NCBI GenBank assembly: GCA_006937955.1
Contig: SSNP01000067.1
Span: forward strand, 632,182-696,181
Source of the DNA: Pachypanchax playfairii
Taxonomy: Eukaryota > Chordata > Actinopteri > Cyprinodontiformes > Aplocheilidae
DNA: 64,000 nt
Direction: 5' to 3'
The first letter of the stretch is position 1. Each line of letters starts with the position of its first letter. Under the pieces are notes generated by a model. The model was not told the DNA's origin and ran no database searches. It saw only the letters and a program-made list of their open reading frames with translations. Shown piece by piece: positions 22,965 through 38,100 of this stretch. The translations under genes were made by a program, and so were the position numbers.

Positions 22965-25900
22965 CTGCAAAGGAAAGGAAACAACTCGATTGCTCATGAG
23001 TGCATCAGAGAAAGGCTTCCTGAACTTTGCAATGACCCACAATTAGTTTTTTCTGCAATCAATTGTGGGTTTTTCAGATTTACTTCTGTAAAAACTGCAG
23101 AGTCTAATCATGAGCTTCAACAAACATTTTGCGTATGAGTGATGGAAGGAGGCTCCTACGACACACCGTCAGGGTGTTTGTACATATAATCAGGGGTGCA
23201 CATAATATTTTTGGCCTGGTTCTCAGAAGAGAACCTAGGGTTGTTGCTTGGTCCTCACATTTTTAAATGTGTCTCGCTGTGTCTCTTCCGAGCTCCTCTG
23301 CTTTGTTTTTGGTTTCATCAAGCTTCAAATTCAGTCTGTTTACTTTACCTGGCTCTATATTTGGTTCAATAAAAATCCTTTAATTGTTGAAAGAATCAAG
23401 AGAAACCAGTAAAATATAAAAATACTGGTAAAAAAAAAACCTTCAGAGTTCAGGTTGGATTGTTTACAGGTTTGATTGTTCACTTTAATCTACATTTAAC
23501 AGTTTGGTGTTGAAATTTATTAGTCAGCTGTTGGAGCTTCTGTCATTTACTGTAACTGTTTTTTGTTTTGAAATGATGAGGATGTTTGTAATGTGATGCA
23601 GTCAGATAAAAAGATACACTGGACAGTTATGGGGCATTGACTGCATATCCCATAGTGCTTTGCGCGCATTCAAAATGGCGCGGATCACAGACAAATACGC
23701 TGATACTGTTGATTAAAACAGGTGGTTTTCTGTATTTTATAGCACAAAAAGGTAGTTCTACACGTCTGTGCCACGATGGTCTATTTGTCTTATTCAGTGA
23801 ATTTTTTCAGTTTTGACGCGATGCAGAATCCTGCAGTCAGCTGCACTGATCTGACTGACTGAAAATCCGTCACACTGGCAAACTGATACACAGAGACAGA
23901 GAGAGACGCAACATCAGCTGATCAGCTGGAACTTTGGCGCTCTGGCTGAGAAACATATCAGTCAAACAAAAGAAGTCAACGGGATTCTTCATTTATTTGA
24001 CGCCTCTGATTAACCTAAAAATTCACGCAGCTCAGCCAAACCAATGTTAAGTACGCAAACGCATGTTGCAACTTTTCATCTGGTGCGCATTTTATATTTT
24101 GACAGTGTGTGCGGACCTGCGGACCACTTATGTGCACCCCTGATTATAATGCATGTCGCAGTAGAAGATTTCAACAAGTCGTCACAGCCGACTCGTCAGA
24201 AACTTGTTCTAGTCGTTACCGCTCAGTGTTTTAAAGGGACTCTAAGCAAGTTTAACCACAAATAAATTTATAGAACTTTACAATTTCTTCCTCATACATG
24301 CTCCAACAATGTCCTGGTCACTAGAATGAGACCAGGAATTTTCACTGTAGTTGTTTCTATATGTGTGTAAAATAATAATATTAGTTATTAATAGAGCTTG
24401 TTCAAGTCAAACACACACTGTACTTTCCAGAGGCACTTGAATGCATCATGAAGTCATGCTCGTTCACACTTAGGCGTAGCGTTTGCTATCGCTAGCGAAA
24501 AGCTGCGGAGAGAGGTAGCGTTTGAAGCGTGGATTCTACCGAGAACAAGAGACACACTCCAGCCCAGACCCAAACCAGGAGGGTTTTCCAGCGTGACATA
24601 AAGGGAGAAACTTGAGTCGGATCGACGGTAAAGATCGGTTCAGCATTCCAGAAGTGGAAAATGCTGAGAGAATCTCGGTATGAGAAAAGACCCGCAGTCG
24701 GCGTCATTTTTGCTTGAAAGGTAATAAATTATTACTAAATAAAGTGGACGACGGTTATATGCGCGACCTCTGTGTCCAGCAGTTTGGTGCATATAAGCGT
24801 TATGTGCATTTATCCGTCGATCATTTGGACTGTAAACACGGGTAGGAGTGTTCAATATTAATAACAGATAATCAGAAATGACGTAATAATGAAATTACAA
24901 TATATTAGGAGAATAAAACTCTCAAACAGACGGAGTTATATACTCACAGAGAGGATCCAATATAACGCTGGTAACGGATGCATCAGATACGCGCGCATGG
25001 ACACGACGGTAACGACACAGATTAGGTTACCGTTAGTAACAGAACAGAACGGTTTTCTATATCGGATATTAAGAACTCATGATCGGCACTAAAAACTAGA
25101 ACAAATGTTACATGTGAGACTATTTCACACTGAAGAAGTCGGTGATTATTTTTTGGCGACCGTCTGACAGCTTCAGCCAGACGCGCCAGAGCAGTCTAGT
25201 TCCACCCACCAAACAGCGACGGTGTGTGTGAGAACACCAGCGGAGGTTTACAGTCATGTAACTAGTTAGAAACAGCGAGATTTAGTGAGATGCATGTATG
25301 ATATCTCCAAATGTTTTGTGCATATAAGCGTTGTGCAAACCGTCAACCACCATACGTGGTGACAAGAGTTGTGTCAGGTTCTGTACTGAGTGAGTCATCT
25401 TCTCAGGAAGAAGATCTTTGGTTGGAGCTGGAACACCTGCTCGTTAAGCTGCTCGTTAAGCTGCTCGTTAAGCTGCGCGGGGCAGTGGAGAAGAAGCAGA
25501 CGCTTATTTGGAGCTGCTGTGCTCCTGGCTGGATTACACTCGACGCTTCTGTGTCTCCTTGGACTCTCCCGAGCTCTGTGAAACCTGAAGTCATCTGAAC
25601 CGTTCTCTCTGCCTGTCCATGGCCCTGAGTTTGATCACTGTTGAAAATAAAGTCAGTTTTAACAATTTTGAAATCTGAATCCAGCCTGAGTTCTGCATGT
25701 GAGTCAAACGCTTATCTGAGTCCATGAAAAGTCGATGCTTCCGGGAGCTTCCACATATTTCCTGTAGTAGAAACATTTTTAAGCTGTATGATGTGCTCAC
25801 AGCTGATTTGGTTTAAATATTATACTAGGGGTGTCAAATTATCGCGTTAGTTGCGATTAATTAATTACAGTCATATTTGGTGCGTTATATTCCGTAATCG

Positions 25901-28900
25901 CATTAATCTAATTTTTAATCTATGTTTACAGTTTCTGCTTTTGAGTTGCTTTTAAATAAAATCCTTTTTAGTATTTCGGCTTCTTGTGCTGGAGTTGTAC
26001 AAAGGGATTAATCAAGTGCTTAATTTGTAAATCAAAAGTTACCGGAACGCAAATAGCGCTATGAGACCAGAATTCACTGACTGATACCAGAACGCACACA
26101 TAGACATGTATGAACACACACATACACAACCATCGGACCAGACCAAGCGCTGTGCGCCGGCGCACAGCAGGTATAAATTGTCAAGCAGGGCTAGAGAAAG
26201 TGATGATGAACCCAGAAGAAGTAAGTTATACTGCTTTTTTGGTATTTTGATGCCGCTGTTATTTAACCCAACTGGCGCCATTAACGGATCCTAGCAAACA
26301 GTTCCCGGAACACACCCTTTCAAAATAAGACAGTTCCCGGATCTTGTTCCGGCTTAAATTAATTAATTAATAATTGGATTAACACTCTTAGGTGGACATC
26401 TATTGGCTGCTGATTGACTTCCAGTGACGATAAGGTGAGCAAAAGCGGTTAGTTGCAGAGTGGAGAAGTGACAATGGAGGAGCATATGAGAGTTGTCGGT
26501 CCCATGAATGGAAAATTTGCTTTTCAAAAACGTCCCGACGGAACCATGGATAACAATAGTGTTTTTCTTAGCTATTATTAAATGAGATTAAAAATAAGAT
26601 TAATTAGATTAATTAATTACTGCTCAAAATTAATTAATCTCATCCAATTTTTAATCTCATGACAACACTATATATACATCACATTTATTATCTCAGTCGA
26701 AGTCATGCCTGTAAATCTGTAAACTGTCGAATACGGGACTGACTCAGCTGAGATTGCACGTAAAGCACGCGTGCCTCTGCATGAGTTTACCGTTAAGGCT
26801 GCAGTTACACGTTGGGCCTCACGCGGCAATCACGAGCCCAAAAATTGGAAAACCGCTTCGAGCAGCTTTAATCAAAGGGAAAAGTTTGTGATGTAAAAGG
26901 TAGAAAGTAAAGTTCACCTGGGGGAGGTTCTCTGGAGAAGCTCCTGACGGTCCGTGTAAATCCACATATGCTCCAGTCAGCGCCACGTCACCCGTCTCCT
27001 TCACCTGCGTGGAAGAGAGCGACAGGTGATCAGACGAGGACTCGTGATGGCTGTAATCTTCACGGTTTCTCAGTGAGACTCACTTTACACTGGACGTGGA
27101 TTCTGTTTCCTTCCTTCCACATCTCAGTCTGCAGAGACTGACCTGGAATCATCGGCTTTGCAAATCGAACCTGAAAAAGAAAAGCAGATTTTCTCATTTA
27201 ACTCACCTGAACAGGACAAACTGTTTGTTCTGTGTGAGAAGATGGAGTCATCAGATTCTCTTCATTACACCGTTTTAACCTTGTTTCTTTACACCTACTG
27301 GTAATACACTGTAATTTTAGCTCAACTGTTCCACTCCATTTCCATCCAGTCTGATAACTCATTAAATCACTAATCAGAACACGACCTGTTCCATCTTCTT
27401 CCAGCTGCTGTGTTGTGATAGAAACCAAACGCCAGGGTCAAGCTCACCTTTATGGCCTTGAATCTGGACGGGTCGTTGTTTGCAAACTGCTTGAGGACGT
27501 GTCTCGCGGCGAAGCCGAACGAGCACAAGCCGTGCAGGATGGGAGTCTTGAAGCCTGAGCAAAGAGCATTTTTAAACGTTCAAGTAGAAATGAGATGAAA
27601 ACACTTCATTTGACTAAAGAATCCCAGGGGAAGATGGAAGTCCTGACTGGGAAAAAAAAAAAAAAATCCCGGCTTGTTAGCCAAGAAGGATATACAGCCT
27701 CTCACCTCCCATGGCGGCGAAGCTGGGGTCTATATGAAGAGGGTTCCAGTCTCCGCTCAGACGATACAAGGCGGCCTGTTACCGCAGGGGAGCAGACATT
27801 GTTTAGTTTTATATCTAATTCATGAACCCTCCTACTCAGATAGGAGATAAAATTAAACCATCACAGAGACACCTAAAATAAAAATGCCTTTGAAGTGATG
27901 CGGCTGCAGTCATTTCAAACTGCTTCGGGGATTCTTTGCTTTTTCGGCAGCATCACACGATCAGCGTGACGTTTTGTATTTTCTAGCCATAGAATAAAAC
28001 GTTAGAATCTTTAACTACTAGATTATTTACATGATATAAAACAATATGTTCTGTTTATATCATCACATCAGGAGGTTGATTCTGTAACAAAACCCTCTCA
28101 CACAAAGACTCACTTGATCTCTTGTGGTTGATTCAACCACCACTGCATCTGGTGCTCGCTTAGGAGGAGACACAGGAGCCTGAAGGAAATGAAAACAAAT
28201 AAAATAGTCAGAACTGCTGCGAAAGAAATGACTTGCTAATTAAAATGGAAATAAAAACAGAATGTGATGGTTTGCGTTACTAAAAGCCGAGACTGAGAAA
28301 AGATATTCTGGGAAAAATTATTTGAATCCTAAAGTTTAATCTGTTGGATCAAGTGGTTTTCAGGTCCTGGTCCTCAAAGACCATCGTTTTTCTGCCCCGA
28401 CACACCTGATTCAGTTACCTGACACTTTTATTTTGTACTTGAACTCTGTTAACAAACACAACTGTTTTTTTTTTTTTTATAGTTGAGTCTGTTTTGACTT
28501 GAAAATCTGAAGATAATAACTAGGGATGCAACGAAACCACTTTTTTCAAACCGATACGATACGCGCCGATACTTCTACCACCAAAAAATGCAATAAATTG
28601 GGAGACAAAACTAAAATTTCAAGTGAAAAATAAACATTTTCAGTGAAATATTAGCAGAGTTTTTATATATTAAAAGGTTTCAGTATGTAAGAATTAGACC
28701 TTGTCATCAAATCGGAGTCCTGCAGTTCATGTAGAAAAAAAAGTCTCCTCCCCTCCCTGATTTTTCTGTTGGGTTGCCAGTTCTGATGTTGATCCTCTTT
28801 TTGTTCCGCACTGAGTTTTCCTAAGTGTATTTGAACGCCCCATCACGTGCAGCTCGGCTGTTCAGTTAGAAGGATGTGGTGGTTTATTACTTTTTGCTGC

Positions 28901-31900
28901 TGGTCGTTGTAGAATTACAGCTGCTTGTGTTGAAGACTTGGCAGCCTTGCAGAGTCACATGTGATTCGTTATAGAACCAGGAAGTCTGGACGTGTAAATA
29001 ATGACCAGCGTTTTTAAAATGACAGAAACTAGCGACCACCCAGCCGGCTGAGATCGAGATCTGTTACAATGTGACTTTATTTTCAATATCAGTGGGACAT
29101 TAAACTGTTGTGTGAGTATTTCACAGTAAAATTCTTACATACTGTATCTTTAAGTATCGATTAACTAACTGATACCAAACTCCAGAGGATGCATTCATTT
29201 TCCAGTTATGTTTTTAAATCTACTTCCTGATGAAGATCTTTATTTTTAAGTGACACGCCTTTCTAAAAAACCGAGTTGGAGCGGATCTGGATCTTATTTC
29301 GGTGAACTAACTCCAACATGGGAAACGTACTATAGCTTTTTCTGAGCTCCTCTTTCCTCCGAAGCCTCCAGCTCCAACCACAAACACTGCAGACTGGTTG
29401 AAGCACAGCAGCTCGTCCCCGTCGAAAGTTTTTACTGTAAAACAAAATACAGAAATGAGAGTCAGAGTTGAGCAGGAATCTAAAGATCTGGTTTATTATT
29501 ATGCTAACAGGATTAGCATCCCTCTGTAACTGAAGCTGAATGATTTAGCAAAGACATTTGAAATACTTTTTAGTAGAAAACACCAGTTCCCTTGTTACTC
29601 TGGTTTAAGTTGGATTAATTATAGATCAAAGTGGTTCAAATAGCATCAATCTCTGTGGAATTATCAAACAAAAATATGAGTCATTCATAGTCCATTACTT
29701 CAGTCCCTGCAGACACAGATTTCTAATTACTTTTCATTAATTCAGCCTGAGAGGCAAAAAAAATAATAAAAATAAATGCATTAAAGAAAACAAATGAATG
29801 TGGAATAAATACTCCGTCCTTTATGACGAGGAGTGAAACTCACTGTCGCAGATGATGAGCGCGCCGGATCCTTTGTCCAGCACGTCGGCGACGGTGGACT
29901 CAACCGTAAGTTTCCCTAAAGTTTCAACGAAAACAATAATCATGAACTTTTCCATCATAAAACAACTCCGACTGTAAAAGTTTGGAAGTTTTTTCAGTCT
30001 TTAAAGACTCGTCACGTCTTTATGGTTCATTTGTGGAAGAAAATAACCAAATATAGGAAAAACAGATTAATGAGATAATTAACTCACAAACGTTTAATAT
30101 TGTAATTTATCTCCTCATGACAACGTGTCGCTTTTTCTAATCTTACATCATACTCGCCAAAACATTGTTGTGCTTTGAAACACTGTCACAGCAGGATGAA
30201 ATCTTTGATTGGAATATAAAAACAGAGTCACAGCAACTTAAAACTCTTGTTTTTTTTTTCTATTTTACTTTTTTCAGAAAGCTGCAGACTATATAGAAGT
30301 TTTCACTGGAGCTTCTGAAGATTCCTGAAATAACATCAAAACCAGCACCGGGTGTTGCTGAACAACCTTCTGTGCTCCAGATGAACCTTTGTGTTTTTTA
30401 TCTTTCAGAAAAACAGAAAAGTAACTAGGACTTGAATCTAAAGCAGATACACGAGGGACGAACGGTGTGGAAATGTAAATGGATCAGCCAAAAAATAAAA
30501 AAGACTCTCTCTGATTTCTAAAGGTGGACATGTTTGTTCAGTACAGGCTCAGATAATCTGAGTTCTTTAAGGCCGAATCACCTCCGACTCCTTGATGTTT
30601 TCTTTTATCAGTGTATCTTTTGGGCCTTAAATTTAAACGGTCCAGTCACGAGATTAAACCTGCTCAAACAGTTAGATTCTGCTTGCCTCGTTTTATTTTG
30701 AAAAGCAGCCGTAAAAATCCTGATTGAGTTACACATAATGGGTCAAATCTACATTCAGTGTTTACATAAAATAAATTGGGGGGTACCTGAAGTTGGCAGA
30801 GGTTTGTAAAGCTCCAGATACTGCTCTCCGTGCAAAATCTGTCCGAAAATAAAACAACAGCTGTGACACAAACTCTCCAAGTCTTAGAGCCTCATTAACA
30901 TGAGTAATGTCAGTTCCATTACTGGGTGTGCAAGACTGTGTGAAACATCCCATATGGATTCAGAGCTGCATATTTACAAAATGCAAAGTCAGACACTCTT
31001 AAACACATCGACATCTGTGTTTCTAACCTGCGTGGCGTCTATATCCAAACCCGGGATGGTCATCAGATCGCCGCTCATTAAGGACACTTGCGAGGTGATG
31101 ACTCCGAACGTCGGGAGGCAGCTGAAGTCTGAATGACCTTCATACAGGAACCTACATGAACGTGTAAGTGAAACATGCACAGATGAACACACAGGTGTGT
31201 GTTTGATGTGCACGAACTGACAGACGTGATGATACCCACCTCAGACTGCCGGGGTCTGTGGTGGACACGCCCACACCCAGCGCGTAGAGGATACAGTGGA
31301 AATGGTTGTAACTGAATGACGCTGGAGGGAATTTTTGGCCCACAGCCAAAGCCTGGGAGACAAGGGGGGGGGCGGTAGGTGAAAGGTTTTTTAGTGAATA
31401 TAATAAATATAAAGCACATTAATTTCAAAATAAAACTTTCAACTAGATCCAATTTATTTCTGAAAGTTTTTTACAATTAAACCACCAAAAAAAGTCTTTT
31501 CTTGGTCATTTTTTTAAGCATTTAAAAGTGAAAGTCGAGAAATATTCCCACTCTTATTAGATACATCTTTAAAAAAATAAAAAAATCTTCAACATCCTAA
31601 AACGGGCTGCATGACTTCTCTAGCTGCATCACGCCACTGTAACTCAAAACAAAATGGGTCTCTGGAGGAAAAAAAGACTTTAAAAAGACCCTTATGTGAC
31701 ATTAACAGATGTCCATGCTGTTCGTCTGAGTGTAAACAAACAAAACCAGAAGATTTTATAGTTCAAATCAAGTAAATCGTTCCAGCAAGCGACAAAAAAC
31801 AGCAGAAGCAGATCGAAGGTGAAATAGTTACAAACATGTTTACAGATTCTAACTTCTTATCTCACAGCTGATGTGAATGTGGAACTGATTCAGTCTGAGG

Positions 31901-34900
31901 ACCTGAGGGGGGGGGGGGGGTCTCAGAGTGGGGGTCTGGGATCAGATGAAGCTTCATGAGTCATCAGCTCGATCCAGCTCAGGAGGGCAAACGAGTAAAG
32001 TTTGATTTGTGTTTAAAGACTGTTTGAAATCCAGTGAATAGAACAATAATAATAATAAGATATACAGTGGGGCAAAAAAGTATTTAGTCAGCAACCAATT
32101 GTGTAAGTTCTCCAACTTAAAAAGATCAGAGAGGCCTGTAATTTTCATCATAGGTATACCTCAACTATGAGAGACAAAATGAGGAAAAAAAATCCAGAAA
32201 ATCACATTGTCTGATTTTTAAAGAATTTATTTGCAAATTATGGTGGAAAATAAGTATTTGGTCAATAACAAAAGTTAATCTCAATACTTTGTTATATAGC
32301 CTTTGTTGGCAATGACAGAGGTCAAACGTTTTCTGTAAGTCTTCACAAGGTTTTCACACACTGTTGCTGGTATTTTGGCCCATTCCTCCATGCAGATCTC
32401 CTCTAGAGCAGTGATGTTTTGGGGCTGACGCTGGGCAACACGGACTTTCAACTCCCTCCAGAGATTTTCTATGGGGTTGAGATCTGGAGACTGGCTAGGC
32501 CACTCCAGGACCTTGAAATGCTTCTTACGAAGCCACTCCTTCATTGCCCGGGCGGTGTGTTTGGGATCATTGTCATGCTGAAAGACCCAGCCACGTCTCA
32601 TTTTCAATGCCCTTGCTGATGGAAGGAGGTTTTCATGGCCCCATTCATTCTTTCCTTTACACGGATCAGTTGTCCTGGTCCCCTGGCAGAAAAACAGCCC
32701 CAAAGCATGATGTTTCCACCCCCATGCTTTACAGTAGGTATGGTGTTCTTTGGATCCAACTCAGCATTCTTTCCCCTCCAAACACGACAAGTTGAGTTTC
32801 TACCAAAAAGTTCTATTTTGGTTTCATCTGACCATATGATGTTCTCCCAATCCTCTTCTGGATCATCCAAATGCGCTCTAGCAAACCGCAGACGGGCCTG
32901 GACGTGTCCTGGCTTCAGCAGGGGGACACGTCTGGCACTGCAGGATTTGAGTCCCTGGCGGCGTAGTGTGTTACTGATGGTAGCCTTTGTTACTTTGGTC
33001 CCAGCTCTCTGCAGGTCATTCACTAGGTCCCTCCGTGTGGTTCTGGGATTTTTGCTCACCGTTCTTGTGATCATTTTGACCCCACGGGGTGAGATCTTGC
33101 GTGGAGCCCCAGATCGAGGGAGATTATCAGTGGTCTTGTATGTCTTCCATTTTCTAATAATTGCTCCCACAGTTGATTTCTTCACACCAAGCTGCTTACC
33201 TATTGCAGATTCAGTCTTCCCAGCCTGGTGAAGGTCTACAATTTTGTTTCTGGTGTCCTTTGACAGCTCTTTGGTCTTGGCCATAGTGGAGTTTGGAGCG
33301 TGACTGTTTGAGGTTGTGGACAGGTGTCTTTTATACTGATAACGAGTTCACACAGGTGCCATTAATACAGGTAACGAGTGGAGGACCGAGGAGCCTCTTA
33401 AAGAAGTTACAGGTCTGTGAAAGCCAGAAATCTTACTTGTTTGTAGGTGACCAAATACTTATTTTCCACCATAATTTGCAAATAAATTCTTTAAAAATCA
33501 GACAATGTGATTTTCTGGATTTTTTTTCCTCATTTTGTCTCTCATAGTTGAGGTATACCTATGATGAAAATTACAGGCCTCTCTGATCTTTTTAAGTGGG
33601 AGAACTTACACAATTGGTGGCTGACTAAATACTTTTTTGCCCCACTGTAAATAAAACAATCCTACGCGCCTGTCTGCTGGTCATTCACACTGACCAACAG
33701 CTGAGTAACAGATAAATCTGCAGCATCGCACCCAGATTCAGCTGTACGATTTCCTCAGAGTTCTCGGTTTCCTTTCACCTGTCAGTGGTTTTAATATTGC
33801 GGCTGATCTTTCGGATTTTTAATAAGAAATGTTACATCTGAGGACTGCGGAGGCTCAGCAAAATGTCACTATAATAAAATCCCGACGAGAACAAGAAATT
33901 AACAAGTGAACGATGAAAAGGTTACCGGGATCCTTCTGCTTTCACAAACCTAACATCTAAATATAAAATCTTCTTTTATGACTTAAATTCCAGAAGAACA
34001 CACAGACCCTCACTGCCCTGTTTTCTTACAGAGTGTATTAAAAGCAGAATAAGAAATAAAGCTACAAATAAATATCTACAACTAATTCATGTCACTTAAA
34101 GTTATTAAATGAGTGAAATTATCCACTAAAAGCAGAATCTACCATCATACTTCTGGGACTAAATGACAGTCTGAGTATCCTGCAGCTGCTGATTTGTCAT
34201 ATTAATGATTGCAGAGCTTCAATCTAAAACAATTCCTGCTTGGCAGAGTGGTGTGATTCACACTGCATAATATCACCTCCCAGCTGGTCAGAAAGCACCA
34301 GAAAGCCTGGCCTCTGGAGGCCCACTTTTAATTAAAACTGAATTAAAATGCAGATGTGGAAATATTGGGCTTTCAGAATCCTTCCCACACTGCTTTTTGA
34401 TTCCATATTATCTGCTCTTCTATGTTCAAACAGATCCCAACTGCAGGGTACCAGAAAAATCTCACTTTTGCTTCGGATTTTCTTTTTATTTTGATCATTA
34501 GATGATTAATATATGGTTAAATTAATAAAATGATTAACTGCTTTACTCATGAACCATCTAAAGGAATCATGTCACTATCGCTGATGCAGATGTTGATATT
34601 TAGAAATCCAGTCAGACGAAGGCTGATGTATAATTCCAGCTGTTCTTTGTCTTGTATGTTACATAAGCAGCATTTCTTTAAAAAAAAAATTTAGAAAAGG
34701 ATTTTCATGCTGCATGATCAGCCAATAGCGCAGAACCTACAGGCGTGGTCGATAACCGATAAATAAACTGGTCAATTAACTGCCCTCCCTCCTGATGAGA
34801 TATTGCTTGTTTTATTTTTACGCATCAAGTCATGCAAATCTGAAGTGAAATAATGAAATCTGTAGTTAATATTTCACCTCGGAATCCAGATTTGACATTT

Positions 34901-35090
34901 ATTTGCTTGTATTCTGATGGAGATTCATCCAGAGAGTTTGTACCTCTGTTGAGTTGCATAACAGCGATACATAGAAAGTCATCTCTGATGTGTCTGATGT
35001 GTAACGTGTTGTTGTGAAAGCAAGAAGCAGCTGAATAATGCAGCAGCTCCAGGCACCAGAAACCACAGCCTTCAATTATCATGCAGCTTC

Positions 35091-35121
<31 letters not shown>

Positions 35122-38100
35122 ACACATAACCTGGTTACAACCGTCAGATTCCTCTAAACACACCTACACAGTTTAGCACCATTACACACTTTGTGGTGCA
35201 TGACATGGATATAAACACAAGCACACGGCAAGAATTAACTGAATGATAAAGATGCAGCAGAAGAACAAACATAAAAATCCTGAATCATTCCTACATATTA
35301 CTGGAAAAATAAATCCATTTCTCATTTCTAAACTACTGCTAAAATATTTTAAAAGATGTGAATTGATGATAGAGTATGATATAGCTGCTGTTCTCTCAGA
35401 TAATCATTTCAAGTGGTGTGATTTGACTCGTTATGTTTTATTTAAACAGCTGAGGAATCGGCGAGCCGTCCTCGGTGCGCTCTCTGCGATTGGGTGACAG
35501 GAAACACAGTAAAGTGATAGAACACCTACCCGGGGAGCCTCGGCTGATCCCTCGTGCGCCGGCATCTTTTGTGCACGTCGTTTTAAAAAGCTAACGCGAG
35601 CAGGCACTTGTCTGGTGTGTCAAGTTAATGTATTTACAGGGGACGTCAAAGTTCTTGTGTGTGTCGTAGCTTTGCTAAAGAGGTTATTATTATCCCTCAT
35701 TTAATACTGTGTGGGGTTATTAAAGAGTCATGAGATGTTTGAAACTGCTCTGCACTTTCAGAAGTTATATTATTTCCTGTTGTCTATATTCCCAGCAGCC
35801 AAACATAGAGACCTAAAACATCCTGAATTCAGCAACGCAAGAAGAAACATGGAAAATACAAGCAGAGGCCAGTTTTACTCTCACGCTGCTGGTGGCCCAA
35901 AAACACAACAAGAGTTTTTATATTCAACTCAACTGACCCTAAATCTAAAAGAATCAAACAGTTTGCTGCAGTTAGCTTAAAGAGGCCCTTCCATTAAAAA
36001 CAGTTTTTCTGAGGTTTCTGTTGAATATTTTAGCTCCACAGGTGTTCTTACCTTCATAGTGGGTGAAAACAGGTCAACAACTTCTCTTTTAGTTTTAATC
36101 TCTCAAACTATGCAGGTGGTGATAAAACCCGAGTTCTCCCGAGTTCAAACGGTCTGTATCTGTTTCATCACAACTCCTTCGCTCATTAGTATTCATCAGC
36201 TACCGCAGTTGAAACCACGCCTAGCATGCTGCTGGCTAAAAGCTGTTAGCATAAGACGTAGCAAACAGGAAGAGAGAACGTCTACTGTTACCATGCACAT
36301 CGGGGCAGGAAACAGTATACCTTGCTCTCATAGGCTAGTTTGTTAGCCAATCAGAGTCCAGCAAATTCAAATAATGAATATGAACGAGCTGCTGATGAAG
36401 CCTGACAGTAGGAGCCAGAACCACCCGAATTTTAACGCAGACAGATTGAAAGGTCTGTTAATCAGTGTTTCCTGACGTTTTTTAGATATAAAATGTTTCA
36501 TATTACTGGTTACTACTTAAGAAATAACCACAAAGTCCTGAAATATGTATAAAATGGCTTCTTTAAGTTTATTATAAGATTATATTTTATCTGTTGTGTT
36601 ATAAATACATTAAAGTAATAAATCCACTATCTTCAACATATTTGGTCCCCGTTAGCTTTTATTGTGAAATCTTTGTGACTGATTCTGTAGTTGTTAATCC
36701 ATGTGTGAAAATCATGTCTCATGCTTCCTGAACAGTTCCTGTCCAGTCGGAGCCTGATAACCCCCGACACTCTTATCCTGGAATGTCGTTTAATAATTGG
36801 CTAAATTTTTACTTGATCAGTGACCAGATGTTCCAATACTCAAAAGGTCAGTGAACACATCATAGATAACCAGCAATCTTTTTTTTTTTTTATTGTTTAT
36901 TTGTCTGAGCAGGTACATCAATGCACCAAAGATAAGTGGCACCATGTTCGGAAGAAAACTCAGTTATTTGTATTATGTGTTAAATATTTAATGTTAAAAG
37001 ATAAAGAGGTTAGTTTATATTCGATTTTTCTAAACCAGAAGCTACATGGAGGGGAACCTGAAGCACTGTGGTCCTGCAGTAAGACAGACCTGAGATCAGC
37101 TTTATGCATTTGGATCTTCTCCTCATTGAGTTAATTGATGATTCCAAGTTGACCTCGTGAGTTGGAGAGTGACTGATTATTTTTATGTGTGGCCTTGTGA
37201 TGAAATGGTCACCTGTTCAGGATGTAGCCACCTCCCACCCAATGACTACTGATAATAGGCACCACCTCCCCGAACCCACAGGATCCAGCAGAAAACCGAT
37301 TTTGCAACAAAAGCTGTGCAAACTGTTTTACTTTAAAGTGTTTGTTTCCACTGAAACTGATAAAATTTTAATTAAAGTCCATCTTATTGTGTGAGAAATA
37401 TAATTTGCAATCAAGTGAAAGATGTAAATTAAGCTGTAATGGTTTAATTGTTAGGATCATCTGTAATTTACCATGTGTATAGTTACAATTAAACAAAAAG
37501 AGGATTTAACATTCTAACAAAGTTAACGCTAAATCAGAGTGTTTTCCCAAAAAAAGAAAAACTGGTGCAGTTTATTTTGAAATTAAAGATTCCTGTCCTG
37601 TACTTTGTTTTGAAGTGAGCCATAATCGGGTTTATTCTTCTTCAGCTGGATTTTATTTGAACAACCAGATCCATCTAACAACCCAGAATCAGGATCAGCC
37701 TTTAACCCTCTTGGGACCAAGGGTTTTTTGGAGAAATAAACTTTTGACTTTTTTTTGTTTAAATGCTACTAAAACTAAAACACCACCTTTCAATGCCCCA
37801 TAATGTCCTATACCTTGTTTTTTTTATTTTGAATTGAAATATCATAAACTGCTGTGTAAATGAGGCTCCTTTGCTTGAAATAAAGAGTGTTAGAATAAAA
37901 AATACAAAAAAAAATTTGGCGAAAATTAGAATATCACACTTTATTCAAGAAAAACCCACAATAAATATCAATGAATAAGAAAAAAAAATTGACAACCGCG
38001 CGTCATGCGCAAAAGACAAAGGCTCTGATTGGAACACCGACTTTGACACGACACTGTATCCCTTGTGAATGGGCGAGAGCGATGCCGGAACTACCGTCTG

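Noticed and set aside
25437..25475. Tandem repeats considered as a CRISPR array
   Set aside because: The 12-bp units are contiguous with no spacers, and the genome is eukaryotic.
31078..31452. 124-codon minus frame at HSD17B4 exon 13
   Set aside because: It is in a different frame from the true exon 31240-31352 or reads through introns.
32635..33231. 198-codon open frame on + across the Tc1 element
   Set aside because: It is the antisense shadow of the transposase coding region.
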